Shown one piece after another: positions 27,505-38,102 of a stretch of DNA of 64,000 nucleotides (positions are counted from its first letter, which is position 1; each line of letters starts with the position of its first letter). The DNA is taken from the NCBI RefSeq assembly GCF_000685095.1, contig NZ_BAYE01000003.1:452932-516931 (forward strand). Direction: 5' to 3'. The notes beneath the pieces were generated by a model. That model had not been told where the DNA came from, did no database searches, and worked only from the letters and a program-made list of their open reading frames with translations. The position numbers and the translations under genes are program-made. The stretch is from Paraburkholderia caledonica NBRC 102488 (GTDB lineage Bacteria > Pseudomonadota > Gammaproteobacteria > Burkholderiales > Burkholderiaceae).

Positions 27505-28758
27505 ATGGCAGAGATCAAGAACTACACGCTCAATTTCGGTCCTCAGCACCCGGCAGCGCACGGCGTGCTGCGTCTCGTGCTGGAGCTCGACGGCGAAGTC
27601 ATCCAGCGCGCCGATCCGCACATCGGCCTGCTGCATCGCGCGACTGAAAAGCTCGCCGAAACGAAAACGTTCATTCAGTCGGTGCCGTACATGGACCGTC
27701 TCGACTACGTGTCGATGATGGTGAACGAGCACGGCTATGTAATGGCAATCGAAAAGCTGCTCGGCATCGACGTGCCGGTACGTGCCCAATACATCCGCGT
27801 GATGTTCGATGAAATCACGCGTGTGTTGAACCACCTTATGTGGATCGGCGCGCACGCGCTCGACGTCGGCGCAATGGCGGTGTTTCTGTACGCGTTCCGC
27901 GAGCGTGAAGATCTGATGGACGTGTACGAAGCAGTGTCCGGCGCACGGATGCACGCGGCTTACTATCGTCCGGGTGGTGTCTATCGCGACCTGCCGGACG
28001 CGATGCCGCAGTACAAGGCGTCGAAGATTCGCAATGCGAAGGCATTGTCGAAGATGAACGAGAACCGTCAGGGTTCGTTGCTCGACTTCATCGACGATTT
28101 CTTCACGCGTTTTCCGAAGTGCGTCGACGAATACGAAACGCTGCTCACCGACAACCGGATCTGGAAACAGCGTCTGGTCGGCATTGGCGTGGTCAGCCCG
28201 GAGCGCGCCCTGCAAATGGGTATGTCCGGTGCAATGCTGCGCGGGTCTGGCATCGAATGGGATTTGCGCAAGAAGCAGCCGTACGAAGTCTATGAAAAGC
28301 TGGATTTCGACATTCCCGTCGGCGTGAACGGCGACTGTTACGACCGCTACCTGGTTCGCGTCGAAGAAATGCGCCAGTCCACGCGAATCGTGAAACAGTG
28401 CATTGAGTGGCTGCGCAAGAATCCGGGCCCTGTGATGATCGACAATCACAAGGTTGCTCCGCCGTCGCGCGTGGGCATGAAGTCGAACATGGAAGAACTG
28501 ATTCACCACTTCAAGCTGTTTACGGAAGGCTTCCACGTACCGGAAGGCGAGGCTTACGCCGCCGTCGAACATCCGAAGGGCGAGTTCGGTATCTACCTGG
28601 TGTCGGACGGCGCGAACAAGCCGTATCGCCTGAAGATCCGCGCACCCGGCTACGCGCATCTGTCCGCGCTCGACGAAATGGCGCGCGGTCACATGATCGC
28701 CGACGCCGTAACGATCATCGGCACGCAGGATATCGTGTTCGGCGAAGTAGATCGCTAG
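27505..28758 (+). CDS. nuoD: NADH-quinone oxidoreductase subunit D
   Basis: A 417-residue 49-kDa-type subunit that forms the quinone-binding cavity with NuoB. The N-terminal [20 protein letters not shown] and the HRATEKLAE segment are hallmarks; the histidine in GPQHPAAHG is at the quinone headgroup in known structures. The C-terminus ([18 protein letters not shown]) is intact. Full family length. Confidence 0.97.
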   Translation: MAEIKNYTLNFGPQHPAAHGVLRLVLELDGEVIQRADPHIGLLHRATEKLAETKTFIQSVPYMDRLDYVSMMVNEHGYVMAIEKLLGIDVPVRAQYIRVMFDEITRVLNHLMWIGAHALDVGAMAVFLYAFREREDLMDVYEAVSGARMHAAYYRPGGVYRDLPDAMPQYKASKIRNAKALSKMNENRQGSLLDFIDDFFTRFPKCVDEYETLLTDNRIWKQRLVGIGVVSPERALQMGMSGAMLRGSGIEWDLRKKQPYEVYEKLDFDIPVGVNGDCYDRYLVRVEEMRQSTRIVKQCIEWLRKNPGPVMIDNHKVAPPSRVGMKSNMEELIHHFKLFTEGFHVPEGEAYAAVEHPKGEFGIYLVSDGANKPYRLKIRAPGYAHLSALDEMARGHMIADAVTIIGTQDIVFGEVDR

Positions 28759-28889
28759 GACGTAATCATCGGCGCGCGCCTTCAGGAAGTTCCGAAAGCG
28801 CGCGTCAAGCAAGGAACGCCGGGTCTGTCGCAGCACGAAGTGAGCGACAGGTTTTCGTTCGGTAGGAATTGAAAGAGTCGTGTCTGAAA

Positions 28890-29375
28890 ATGATCTCAGC
28901 TGAAGGCCTGAAAGAAATCGATCGTGCGATCGCGAAGTATCCCGCCGATCAGAAACAGTCCGCCGTGATGTCGGCGTTGGCCACTGCTCAGGAAGAGCAT
29001 GGCTGGCTGTCGCCCGAACTCATGCAGTTCGTCGCGGACTATCTCGGCATGCCGGCAGTCGCCGTGCAGGAGGTGGCAACCTTCTACACGATGTACGAGA
29101 CGTCGCCTGTCGGCAAGCACAAGATCACGCTCTGCACGAACCTGCCGTGTCAACTCGGCCCGGACGGCGGCTCCGACAGCGCCGCTGAATATCTGAAGCA
29201 GAAGCTCGGCATCGACTTCGGCGAAACCACGGCTGACGGCAAATTTACCTTGAAAGAAGGTGAATGCATGGGGTCGTGCGGCGACGCGCCGGTGATGCTG
29301 GTGAACAACCATCGCATGTGCAGCTTCATGAGCCGCGAGAAGATCGACCAGCTGCTCGAGGAACTTTCGAAATGA
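28890..29375 (+). CDS. nuoE: NADH-quinone oxidoreductase subunit E
   Basis: A 161-residue 24-kDa-type subunit binding the [2Fe-2S] cluster N1a. The four ligands are C82 and C87 in [10 protein letters not shown] and C126 and C130 in [10 protein letters not shown]. The ATG at 28890 gives the typical [14 protein letters not shown] start; an in-frame TTG seven codons upstream is too close to its AGGA to be favoured. The 131-bp gap after nuoD contains no further gene. Its stop overlaps the nuoF start. Confidence 0.95.
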   Translation: MISAEGLKEIDRAIAKYPADQKQSAVMSALATAQEEHGWLSPELMQFVADYLGMPAVAVQEVATFYTMYETSPVGKHKITLCTNLPCQLGPDGGSDSAAEYLKQKLGIDFGETTADGKFTLKEGECMGSCGDAPVMLVNNHRMCSFMSREKIDQLLEELSK

Positions 29376-30700
29376 CGTCTTTACACGATCGTCACATCAA
29401 ACCGCTGATTCTCGCTGGCCTGAACGGCGACAACTGGCATCTCGAAGACTATGTGGCGCGCGGCGGTTACGCCCAGCTGCGTCGCATCCTTGAAGAAAAG
29501 ATTCCGCCCGAGCAGGTGATCGCCGACGTCAAGGCGTCGGGTCTGCGCGGTCGTGGCGGTGCGGGTTTCCCCACCGGCCTGAAGTGGAGCTTCATGCCGC
29601 GTCAGTTTCCGGGTCAAAAGTACCTGGTCTGCAATTCGGACGAAGGCGAGCCGGGTACGTTCAAAGACCGCGACATCCTGCGCTTCAATCCGCATTCGCT
29701 GATCGAAGGCATGGCCATCGGCGCATACGCGATGGGCATCACGGTCGGCTACAACTATATCCACGGCGAAATCTGGGAAGTCTACAAGCGCTTCGAAGAA
29801 GCGCTGGACGAAGCTCGCCGCGCAGGTTTCCTCGGCGAGAACATCATGGGTTCGGGCTTCTCATTCGAACTGCATGCGCACCACGGTTACGGCGCCTACA
29901 TCTGCGGCGAAGAAACCGCGCTGCTCGAGTCGCTGGAAGGTAAGAAAGGCCAGCCGCGCTTCAAGCCGCCGTTCCCCGCGAGCTTTGGCGTGTACGGCAA
30001 GCCGACCACGATCAACAACACCGAGACGTTCGCGGCTGTGCCGTTCCTGCTCGCGATCGGCCCGCAGAATTATCTGGAAATCGGCAAGCCGAACAACGGC
30101 GGCACGAAGATCTTCTCGATCTCGGGCGACGTCGAGCGTCCGGGCAACTACGAGGTTCCGCTCGGCACGCCGTTCGCGACGCTCATGGAGCTCGCTGGTG
30201 GCATGCGCGGCGGCAGAAAGATCAAGGCTGTGATTCCAGGCGGTTCGTCGGCACCGGTGATCCCGGGCGACGTCATGATGCAGACCGACCTGGACTACGA
30301 TTCCATCGCCAAGGCCGGCTCGATGCTCGGCTCGGGCGCGGTCATCGTGATGGACGAGACGCGCTGCATGGTGCGTTCGCTGCTGCGTTTGTCGTACTTC
30401 TACTACGAAGAGTCGTGTGGTCAATGCACGCCTTGCCGTGAGGGCACGGGCTGGCTGTACCGCGTCGTGCATCGCATCGAGCACGGCCTCGGCCGTCCGG
30501 AAGATCTGGATCTGCTGAACTCGGTTGCGGAAAACATCATGGGCCGCACGATTTGCGCGCTCGGCGATGCAGCGGCCATGCCGGTGCGCGGCATGCTCAA
30601 GCACTACTGGGACGAATTCGAATATCACGTCGCTCACAAGCATTGCCTCGTCGGCGGTCATGCGGGCGCCGCGGCGGCTGCGGAAACAGTGGCTGCCTGA
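29372..30700 (+). CDS. nuoF: NADH-quinone oxidoreductase subunit F
   Basis: A 442-residue 51-kDa-type subunit that binds NADH, FMN and cluster N3. [10 protein letters not shown] at 60-69 binds [21 protein letters not shown] contacts FMN, and C349, C352 and C355 ([11 protein letters not shown]) plus a later cysteine in RTICALGD ligate the [4Fe-4S] cluster. The ATG overlaps the nuoE stop by four bases, so translation is coupled. The C-terminus ends in an alanine-rich tail. Confidence 0.97.
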   Translation: MTSLHDRHIKPLILAGLNGDNWHLEDYVARGGYAQLRRILEEKIPPEQVIADVKASGLRGRGGAGFPTGLKWSFMPRQFPGQKYLVCNSDEGEPGTFKDRDILRFNPHSLIEGMAIGAYAMGITVGYNYIHGEIWEVYKRFEEALDEARRAGFLGENIMGSGFSFELHAHHGYGAYICGEETALLESLEGKKGQPRFKPPFPASFGVYGKPTTINNTETFAAVPFLLAIGPQNYLEIGKPNNGGTKIFSISGDVERPGNYEVPLGTPFATLMELAGGMRGGRKIKAVIPGGSSAPVIPGDVMMQTDLDYDSIAKAGSMLGSGAVIVMDETRCMVRSLLRLSYFYYEESCGQCTPCREGTGWLYRVVHRIEHGLGRPEDLDLLNSVAENIMGRTICALGDAAAMPVRGMLKHYWDEFEYHVAHKHCLVGGHAGAAAAAETVAA

Positions 30701-30860
30701 GAGGGCGGTAAGCGACCCCGGTAAGCGACCGGACAAGCGCTCCATAGGAATGCTGCACAGGTACGTACCAGAACACGTCAACCACGGGATTTCATTGCCT
30801 GAACGGGCGATGAACGGGGCGAACGATTGAGCGGTAACAGGTTAAGGAAGATTGACCATC

Positions 30861-33194
30861 ATGGTTGAACTTGAAATAGACGGCAAGAAAGTAGAAGTGC
30901 CTGAAGGCAGCATGGTGATCCAGGCTGCGCATAAGGTCGACACGTACATTCCTCACTTCTGCTATCACAAGAAGCTGTCGATTGCGGCCAACTGCCGGAT
31001 GTGTCTGGTCGATGTCGAGAAAATGCCGAAGGCCGTGCCCGCATGCGCGACGCCAGTGTCGGCCGGCATGATCGTGCGCACGAAGTCGGACAAGGCGGTG
31101 AAGGGCCAGCAAGCCGTGATGGAATTCCTGCTGATCAACCACCCGCTGGATTGCCCGATCTGCGATCAGGGCGGCGAGTGCCAGTTGCAGGATCTGGCGG
31201 TGGGCTACGGCAAGTCGTCGTCGCGTTATAGCGAAGAAAAGCGTGTCGTGTTCCACAAGAATGTCGGCCCGCTGATCTCGATGGAAGAAATGTCGCGTTG
31301 CATTCACTGCACGCGCTGCGTGCGCTTCGGCCAGGAAGTGGCCGGCGTGATGGAACTCGGCATGCTGGGCCGCGGCGAGCATTCGGAAATCACGTCGTTC
31401 GTCGGCAAGACGGTCGACTCCGAACTGTCGGGCAACATGATCGACCTGTGCCCGGTCGGCGCGCTGACCAGCAAGCCGTTCCGCTACAGCGCACGTACAT
31501 GGGAACTGTCGCGCCGCAAGTCGGTGAGCCCGCATGATTCTGTCGGCGCAAACCTCGTGGTGCAAGTGAAGAACAACCGCGTGATGCGTGTTCTGCCGTT
31601 CGAAAACGAAGCCATCAACGAATGCTGGATTTCGGACAAGGACCGCTTCTCGTACGAAGGCCTGAATAGCCCGGAGCGTCTGACGCAGCCTATGCTGAAG
31701 CAGGGCGGCAAGTGGGTCCAAACCGACTGGCAGACCGCGCTCGACTACGTGGTTAAGGGTCTGAAGGGCATCAAGGGCGACCACGGCGCGAACGCGCTGG
31801 CCGCGCTTGGCAGCGCCCATAGCACGGTCGAAGAACTGTTCCTGCTGAAGCAACTCGCTCAAGCGGTCGGCACGCCTAACGTCGACTTCCGTCTGCGTCA
31901 GTCGGATTTCTCGGCTCCGGTCAACGGCACGCCGTGGCTCGGCACCGCGATTGCGGATCTGTCGAACATCGACTCCGCTCTGGTGATCGGCTCCGATCTG
32001 CGTCGCGACCATCCGCTGTTCGCCGCGCGCCTGCGTCAGGCCGCAAAGGGCGGCGCGAAGCTCACGCTGGTCCAGGCAACGGGCGACGACGCGCTGATTC
32101 CGCAAGGTCAGCGCCTGGCCGCAGCGCCGTCCGCGTGGCTCGATACGCTGGCTGGCATTGCATCGGCGGTCTCACAAGCGAACGGTACGGCGCTGCCTGA
32201 AGCTTTCTCGAGCGCACAAGCTACGGACTCGGACAAGGAAGTCGCGAAATCGCTCGCAACCGGCGAACGCCGTCTCGTGCTGCTCGGCAACGGTGCGGTG
32301 CGTCATCCGGATTTCGCAGTCATTCATGCGGCCGCCCAGTGGATCGCGGATGCAACCGGCGCAACGCTCGGTTTCATGACGGAAGCCGCCAACACGGTCG
32401 GTGCGCATCTGGTGAACGCATTGCCGGGCGAGGGCGGTCTGAATGCTCGCGAAGTGTTCGAACAGCCGCGCAAGGGCTATCTGCTGCTGAACGTCGAACC
32501 CGAATTCGATACAGCGAATCCGGCTCAGGCTTTGGCGGCGCTCACGCAAGCTGAAATGGTTGTCGTGATGTCGCCGTTCCAGACCGGCGCAGAATACGCC
32601 GACGTGCTGCTGCCGATCGCGCCGTTCACGGAAACGGCCGGCACGTTCGTCAACGCTGAAGGCACGGTGCAGTCGTTCAACGGCGTCGTGCGTCCGCTCG
32701 GCGACACGCGCCCGGCATGGAAGGTGTTGCGCGTGTTGGGCAGCCTGCTGGGCGTGCCCGGCTTCGAATACGACACAGCGGAAGAAGTTCGCCAGGCTGC
32801 TCTCGGCGACGGCGAACTGCAGTCGCGTCTGTCGAACAGAACAGGCGTGGCGGTTGCACGCGGCAAGACGGCTAAGGCGGCGGAAGGCAGGTTCGAGCGG
32901 ATCGCCGACGTGCCGATCTATCACGCCGACGCGCTCGTCCGTCGCGCGGAGTCGCTGCATCTGACCGCCGCGGCGCGTGCCGCGAACAACGTCGGCCTGC
33001 CGGCTGCGCTGTTCGACAAACTGGGTTTGAAAGAAGGCGACGCGGTTCGCGTGCGCCAGGGCGAGCAATCGGTGCAGTTGCCGGCCGTGCGCGACGCGAA
33101 TCTTGCGGAAACGGTCGTCCGCGTATCGGCGGCTACGCCTGCCGGTGCAGCGCTGGGCAGCCTGTTCGGTGAACTGGTGGTGGAGAAGGCGTAA
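30861..33194 (+). CDS. nuoG: NADH-quinone oxidoreductase subunit G
   Basis: A 777-residue 75-kDa-type subunit. An N-terminal ferredoxin domain holds [2Fe-2S] N1b (C34, C45, C48, C62). A His-Cys3 site for N5 lies in NHPLDCPICDQGGEC and a Cys4 site for N4 in CIHCTRC, followed by the molybdopterin-oxidoreductase-like domain, which in complex I carries no molybdenum. The ATG at 30861 is preferred to a TTG three codons earlier that sits too close to AAGGAAG. The 160-bp gap after nuoF contains a doubled GGTAAGCGACC but no gene. The stop abuts the nuoH start. Confidence 0.96.
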   Translation: MVELEIDGKKVEVPEGSMVIQAAHKVDTYIPHFCYHKKLSIAANCRMCLVDVEKMPKAVPACATPVSAGMIVRTKSDKAVKGQQAVMEFLLINHPLDCPICDQGGECQLQDLAVGYGKSSSRYSEEKRVVFHKNVGPLISMEEMSRCIHCTRCVRFGQEVAGVMELGMLGRGEHSEITSFVGKTVDSELSGNMIDLCPVGALTSKPFRYSARTWELSRRKSVSPHDSVGANLVVQVKNNRVMRVLPFENEAINECWISDKDRFSYEGLNSPERLTQPMLKQGGKWVQTDWQTALDYVVKGLKGIKGDHGANALAALGSAHSTVEELFLLKQLAQAVGTPNVDFRLRQSDFSAPVNGTPWLGTAIADLSNIDSALVIGSDLRRDHPLFAARLRQAAKGGAKLTLVQATGDDALIPQGQRLAAAPSAWLDTLAGIASAVSQANGTALPEAFSSAQATDSDKEVAKSLATGERRLVLLGNGAVRHPDFAVIHAAAQWIADATGATLGFMTEAANTVGAHLVNALPGEGGLNAREVFEQPRKGYLLLNVEPEFDTANPAQALAALTQAEMVVVMSPFQTGAEYADVLLPIAPFTETAGTFVNAEGTVQSFNGVVRPLGDTRPAWKVLRVLGSLLGVPGFEYDTAEEVRQAALGDGELQSRLSNRTGVAVARGKTAKAAEGRFERIADVPIYHADALVRRAESLHLTAAARAANNVGLPAALFDKLGLKEGDAVRVRQGEQSVQLPAVRDANLAETVVRVSAATPAGAALGSLFGELVVEKA

Positions 33195-34259
33195 ATGAGC
33201 TTGTTCGATACGATCAACTCGGGCGGCACCCAGCTTCTCGGTGTGGCATGGCCTACGGTGTGGGCACTGGTGCGCATCCTTGTGGTGGCCGTCGTGATCC
33301 TGCTGTGCGTGGCTTACCTGATTCTGTGGGAGCGTAAGCTGATCGGCTGGATGCACGTGCGTCTCGGCCCGAACCGCGTCGGCCCGGCGGGTCTCCTGCA
33401 GCCTATCGCCGACGTGCTGAAGCTGTTGCTGAAAGAAGTGATCCAGCCTGCTCAGGCAAGCCGCTGGATTTACCTGATCGCGCCGATCATGGTGGTGGTG
33501 CCGGCCTTCGCGGTCTGGGCGGTCATTCCGTTCCAGGCGGGCGCGGTGCTCGGCGACATCAACGCGGGTCTGCTGTATGCGATCGCGATTTCGTCGATCG
33601 GCGTGTACGGCGTGATTCTGGCCGGCTGGGCGTCGAATTCGAAGTACGCGTTCCTCGGCGCCATGCGTGCCGCAGCGCAGATGGTCTCCTACGAAATTTC
33701 AATGGGCTTCGCGTTGGTCGTCGTTCTGATGACGGCGGGCACGCTGAACCTGTCGGGCATCGTCAATTCGCAGGAGCAGGGCTTCTTTGCATCGCACGGC
33801 CTGAACTTCCTGTCGTGGAACTGGCTGCCGCTGCTGCCCATGTTCGTGGTGTACTTCATCTCGGGCATCGCCGAAACGAACCGTCACCCGTTCGACGTGG
33901 TGGAAGGGGAGTCGGAAATCGTCGCGGGCCACATGATCGATTACTCGGGGATGGCGTTTGCGCTCTTCTTCCTCGCCGAATACATCAACATGATCGTGAT
34001 CTCGGCCTTGGCGTCGACATTGTTCCTCGGGGGCTGGAGCGCACCGTTCGGGTTCCTGTCGTTTATCCCCGGCATCTTCTGGCTCGTCCTCAAGGTCTTC
34101 CTGCTGTTGTCGGTGTTCATCTGGGCGCGTGCCACGTTCCCGCGCTACCGTTATGACCAGATCATGCGTCTTGGCTGGAAAATTTTCATTCCGGTTTGCG
34201 TGGTATGGCTGGTGGTGGTCGGCTTCTGGATTATGTCGCCGTGGAATATCTGGAAATAA
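33195..34259 (+). CDS. nuoH: NADH-quinone oxidoreductase subunit H
   Basis: A 354-residue membrane subunit with eight or more transmembrane helices that links the peripheral and membrane arms and forms the quinone entry. Conserved loops are visible: [34 protein letters not shown], and the acidic [15 protein letters not shown] loop. The start codon follows the nuoG stop directly, with no gap. Confidence 0.97.
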   Translation: MSLFDTINSGGTQLLGVAWPTVWALVRILVVAVVILLCVAYLILWERKLIGWMHVRLGPNRVGPAGLLQPIADVLKLLLKEVIQPAQASRWIYLIAPIMVVVPAFAVWAVIPFQAGAVLGDINAGLLYAIAISSIGVYGVILAGWASNSKYAFLGAMRAAAQMVSYEISMGFALVVVLMTAGTLNLSGIVNSQEQGFFASHGLNFLSWNWLPLLPMFVVYFISGIAETNRHPFDVVEGESEIVAGHMIDYSGMAFALFFLAEYINMIVISALASTLFLGGWSAPFGFLSFIPGIFWLVLKVFLLLSVFIWARATFPRYRYDQIMRLGWKIFIPVCVVWLVVVGFWIMSPWNIWK

Positions 34260-34274
34260 AGGGCGGATGAACTC

Positions 34275-34763
34275 ATGACCGCAATCCAAAATTTTTTCAA
34301 GACCTTCTTTCTGACGGAGCTCCTCAAGGGCCTCGCGCTGACCGGACGTTATACGTTCCAGCGCAAGGTCACGGTGCAGTTCCCCGAAGAGAAGACGCCG
34401 ATCTCGCCGCGTTTTCGTGGCCTGCACGCGTTGCGCCGTTATGAGAATGGCGAAGAGCGCTGCATCGCATGCAAGCTGTGTGAAGCGGTGTGTCCCGCGC
34501 TCGCCATCACGATCGAGTCGGAAACGCGCGAGGACAACACGCGCCGCACGACGCGTTACGACATTGATCTGACCAAGTGCATCTTCTGCGGTTTTTGCGA
34601 AGAGAGCTGTCCGGTCGACTCGATCGTCGAGACGCACATTCTCGAATATCACGGCGAGAAGCGCGGCGATCTGTACTTCACGAAGGAAATGCTGCTGGCC
34701 GTGGGCGATCGCTACGAAGCGGAGATCGCCGTGAACAAGGCTGCCGACGCACCGTATCGTTAA
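34275..34763 (+). CDS. nuoI: NADH-quinone oxidoreductase subunit I
   Basis: A 162-residue TYKY-type subunit with two [4Fe-4S] clusters (N6a, N6b). The ferredoxin motifs are C63, C66, C69, C73 ([12 protein letters not shown]) and C102, C105, C108, C112 ([12 protein letters not shown]). It lies 15 bp after nuoH. It bridges clusters from NuoG to NuoB. The following gap to nuoJ is 213 bp, the longest inside the operon. Confidence 0.97.
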   Translation: MTAIQNFFKTFFLTELLKGLALTGRYTFQRKVTVQFPEEKTPISPRFRGLHALRRYENGEERCIACKLCEAVCPALAITIESETREDNTRRTTRYDIDLTKCIFCGFCEESCPVDSIVETHILEYHGEKRGDLYFTKEMLLAVGDRYEAEIAVNKAADAPYR

Positions 34764-34976
34764 ACGTTCGAGTTGTCGAAGCGGTAGATGCGGCAGTCGC
34801 GCATCGATATCAGTAAATGCAGCAGTAACACGGCCTGTTGTCGGGCCGAGCGCCGCGGCGGCCTGAGCGCCGTGGCACGGCGCACCTGTGCGGCTGTTCT
34901 GGCGGTTTTCACGCTGTTGCCAGACACACGTGCCAAAGAAAATGCCTGACGATGGCCTAACGATGAACCGGTAATC

Positions 34977-35663
34977 ATGGAATTCACGACCGTACTGTTC
35001 TACATCTTCGCGCTGCTCCTGGTGGTTTCAGGGCTGAAGGTGATCACCTCGCGCAACCCGGTGTCGTCCGCACTGTTTCTCGTGCTGGCGTTCTTCAACG
35101 CAGCCGCGATCTGGATGCTTCTGCAAGCCGAGTTCCTCGCAATCCTGCTGGTGCTGGTCTATGTGGGCGCCGTGATGGTGCTGTTCCTGTTCGTCGTGAT
35201 GATGCTCGACATCAACATCGACGTGCTGCGCAAGGACTTCAAACGCTTCGTACCAATGGCCACCGTGGTGGGCGCGATCATCGTGCTCGAAACCGCGCTG
35301 ATCCTGTGGCACGGCTACGGCGCGACCAGCACCGTGGTGCGTGACACGACCGCTGCCGCGAACGGCATGGGCGACTGGTCGAACACCCGCCTGATCGGCA
35401 AGGTGATCTACACCGACTACATCTTTGCATTCGAAGTCGCCGGCCTCGTGTTGCTGGTCGCAATCATCGCGGCAATCGCGCTGACCACGAGCCACAAGAA
35501 AGACAGCAAACGCCAGAACGTCAGCCAGCAGGTGAAGGTGCGTGCCCAGGACCGTGTGCGCGTCGTCAAGATGCCGTCGGAAAAGAGCGCGGCAACCGTC
35601 GCGGCGGAAGAAGCCGCAGCAGCGGCGGCAGCTGCCGACTCGGCATCTGCCAAGAACAGCTGA
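34977..35663 (+). CDS. nuoJ: NADH-quinone oxidoreductase subunit J
   Basis: A 228-residue membrane subunit with five transmembrane helices; the family core ([29 protein letters not shown] and [19 protein letters not shown]) is present. After the last helix there is a tail of about 55 residues that is basic ([17 protein letters not shown]) and then alanine/glutamate-rich. This tail is longer than in E. coli. Start chosen by family N-terminus; the preceding 213-bp gap shows only GC-rich inverted repeats. Confidence 0.95.
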   Translation: MEFTTVLFYIFALLLVVSGLKVITSRNPVSSALFLVLAFFNAAAIWMLLQAEFLAILLVLVYVGAVMVLFLFVVMMLDINIDVLRKDFKRFVPMATVVGAIIVLETALILWHGYGATSTVVRDTTAAANGMGDWSNTRLIGKVIYTDYIFAFEVAGLVLLVAIIAAIALTTSHKKDSKRQNVSQQVKVRAQDRVRVVKMPSEKSAATVAAEEAAAAAAAADSASAKNS

Positions 35664-35683
35664 GCGGACAGGAGATAGAAACC

Positions 35684-35989
35684 ATGTTGACCCTTGCTCA
35701 TTACCTTGTGCTCGGCGCGATTCTCTTTGCGATAAGCGTCGTTGGCATTTTCCTGAACCGTCGCAACGTCATCATCATCCTGATGGCGATCGAACTGATG
35801 CTGCTCGCGGTGAACACCAACTTCGTCGCTTTCTCGCATTACCTCGGCGACGTGCATGGCCAGATTTTCGTCTTCTTTGTGCTGACGGTTGCGGCAGCGG
35901 AAGCGGCGATCGGCCTCGCAATTCTGGTGACCCTGTTCCGTAGCCTCGACACGATCAATGTCGAAGATCTCGATCAGCTCAAAGGTTAA
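35684..35989 (+). CDS. nuoK: NADH-quinone oxidoreductase subunit K
   Basis: A 101-residue, three-helix membrane subunit related to MrpC. The helix-borne glutamates needed for proton translocation are visible in [14 protein letters not shown] and in [11 protein letters not shown]. Normal length. It lies 20 bp after nuoJ and 17 bp before nuoL, with AGGAG ahead of its ATG. Confidence 0.97.
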   Translation: MLTLAHYLVLGAILFAISVVGIFLNRRNVIIILMAIELMLLAVNTNFVAFSHYLGDVHGQIFVFFVLTVAAAEAAIGLAILVTLFRSLDTINVEDLDQLKG

Positions 35990-36006
35990 TTTCAGGAAAA
36001 GCGGTT

Positions 36007-38088
36007 ATGTCCACGATACTCAATGAAAACCTGCTGCTAGCGATTCCGCTGGCACCGCTGGCCGGTTCCCTGATTGCTGGGCTGTTCGGCAAGGCGGTAG
36101 GGCGCGCGGGTGCGCACTCGGTCACCATTCTCGGCGTTGCGATTTCGTTCGTGCTGTCGATGATGGTGTTCTTCCAGGTGCTAGACGGCGCGAGCTTCAA
36201 CGCGACCGTCTACGAATGGATGACGATCGGCAAGACGAAGTTCGAGGTCGGCTTCCTCGTCGATTCGCTGACGGCAATGATGATGTGCGTCGTGACCTTC
36301 GTGTCGCTGATGGTGCACATCTACACGATCGGCTACATGGCCGACGACGACGGTTATCAGCGCTTTTTCTCGTACATCTCGCTCTTCACGTTCTCGATGC
36401 TGATGCTCGTAATGAGCAACAATTTCCTGCAGCTGTTCTTCGGCTGGGAAGCAGTGGGTCTCGTGTCGTATCTGCTGATCGGCTTCTACTTCACGCGTCA
36501 GTCCGCGGTGTACGCGAACATGAAGGCGTTTATCGTGAACCGCATCGGCGACTTTGGCTTTCTGCTGGGTATCGGCCTGCTGTTCGCGTTTGCCGGATCG
36601 ATGAACTACGGCGACGTGTTTGCGAAGCGCACCGAGCTCGCGGCATTGAGCTTTCCGGGCACCGATTGGGGCCTGCTGACGGTGGCCTGCATCTGCCTCT
36701 TCATCGGTGCAATGGGTAAGTCGGCGCAGTTTCCGCTGCACGTGTGGCTGCCCGATTCGATGGAAGGTCCGACGCCGATTTCCGCGCTGATTCACGCGGC
36801 AACCATGGTGACGGCCGGTATCTTCATGGTCACGCGCATGTCGCCGCTGTTCGAACTGTCGGATTCGGCGCTGTCGTTTGTCATGGTGATCGGTGCGATT
36901 ACCGCGCTGTTCATGGGCTTCCTCGGGATTGTCCAGAACGACATCAAGCGTGTGGTGGCATATTCCACGTTGTCGCAGCTCGGCTACATGACGGTCGCGC
37001 TCGGCGCCTCGGCTTATCCGGTCGCCGTGTTCCACCTGATGACGCACGCGTTCTTCAAGGCACTGCTGTTCCTTGGCGCTGGTTCGGTGATCATCGGTAT
37101 GCACCACGATCAGGACATGCGCAATATGGGCGGCCTGCGCAAGTACATGCCCATTACGTGGATCACGTCGCTCGTTGGTTCGCTCGCGCTGATCGGCACG
37201 CCGTTCTTCTCAGGCTTCTATTCGAAAGACTCGATCATCGACGCGGTGAAGCTGTCGCATCTGCCGGGTTCGGGCTTTGCATACTTCGCCGTGGTGGCCA
37301 GCGTTTTCGTTACGGCGCTGTATTCGTTCCGTATGTACTTCATGGTGTTCCATGGCAAGGAGCGCTTCCGCGATCCGAAGCATCCGGAATCGCCGATGGG
37401 CGCGGAAGCCGCGGCACACGGTCATGGCAATGGCCACGACGACCACGGTCATGGACATGGTCATGGTCACGACGACCACGGTCACGCTCACGAGCCGCAT
37501 GAAACGCCTTGGGTCGTCTGGCTGCCGCTCGTGCTGCTGGCGATTCCTTCTGTCGTGATCGGTGCAATCGCAATCGGTCCGATGCTGTTCGGCGACTTCT
37601 TCCAGCACGGTGTGGCGTTCGACAAGGTGATCTTCATCGGCGAAAACCATCCCGCATTGCATGAAATGGCGGAAGAGTTCCACGGCTGGGCGGCGATGGG
37701 GCTGCACTCGGTGGCGGGTCTGCCAGTCTGGCTGGCGCTCGCGGGTGTGGTCGTCGCATGGTTCCTGTATCTCGTTCGTCCCGAATTGCCGGCTACCATC
37801 AAGCGCGCGTTTGGACCGATCTACACGCTGCTCGACAACAAGTACTACATGGACAAGATCAACGAAGTCGTGTTCGCGCGGGGCGCCGTGGCAATTGGCC
37901 GTGGTCTCTGGAAGGAAGGCGACGTCGTCGTGATCGACGGTATCGTCAACGGCAGCGCACGTTTCATCGGCTGGTTCGCCGGCGTGATCCGCTTCCTCCA
38001 ATCCGGCTACATCTATCACTACGCGTTCGCCATGATTATCGGCATGTTGGGGCTCCTGACCCTGTTTGTAACGCTCGGCGGCAAATAA
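36007..38088 (+). CDS. nuoL: NADH-quinone oxidoreductase subunit L
   Basis: A 693-residue antiporter-like proton-pumping subunit with about 16 transmembrane helices and the lateral helix at the C-terminus. Conserved charged helices include FGWEAVGLVSYLLIGF and AMGKSAQFPLHVWLPD-SMEGPTP. A striking histidine/glycine/aspartate-rich stretch occupies residues 471-498 between hydrophobic segments; see findings. GGAAAAGCGGTT precedes the ATG. Confidence 0.97.
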   Translation: MSTILNENLLLAIPLAPLAGSLIAGLFGKAVGRAGAHSVTILGVAISFVLSMMVFFQVLDGASFNATVYEWMTIGKTKFEVGFLVDSLTAMMMCVVTFVSLMVHIYTIGYMADDDGYQRFFSYISLFTFSMLMLVMSNNFLQLFFGWEAVGLVSYLLIGFYFTRQSAVYANMKAFIVNRIGDFGFLLGIGLLFAFAGSMNYGDVFAKRTELAALSFPGTDWGLLTVACICLFIGAMGKSAQFPLHVWLPDSMEGPTPISALIHAATMVTAGIFMVTRMSPLFELSDSALSFVMVIGAITALFMGFLGIVQNDIKRVVAYSTLSQLGYMTVALGASAYPVAVFHLMTHAFFKALLFLGAGSVIIGMHHDQDMRNMGGLRKYMPITWITSLVGSLALIGTPFFSGFYSKDSIIDAVKLSHLPGSGFAYFAVVASVFVTALYSFRMYFMVFHGKERFRDPKHPESPMGAEAAAHGHGNGHDDHGHGHGHGHDDHGHAHEPHETPWVVWLPLVLLAIPSVVIGAIAIGPMLFGDFFQHGVAFDKVIFIGENHPALHEMAEEFHGWAAMGLHSVAGLPVWLALAGVVVAWFLYLVRPELPATIKRAFGPIYTLLDNKYYMDKINEVVFARGAVAIGRGLWKEGDVVVIDGIVNGSARFIGWFAGVIRFLQSGYIYHYAFAMIIGMLGLLTLFVTLGGK

Positions 38089-38102
38089 GGCGAGGGACAC
38101 TA

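Noticed and set aside
26866..28836. Long antisense open frame opposite nuoC and nuoD
   Set aside because: It spans two genuine genes and their gap, has no family features and a shadow-like composition.
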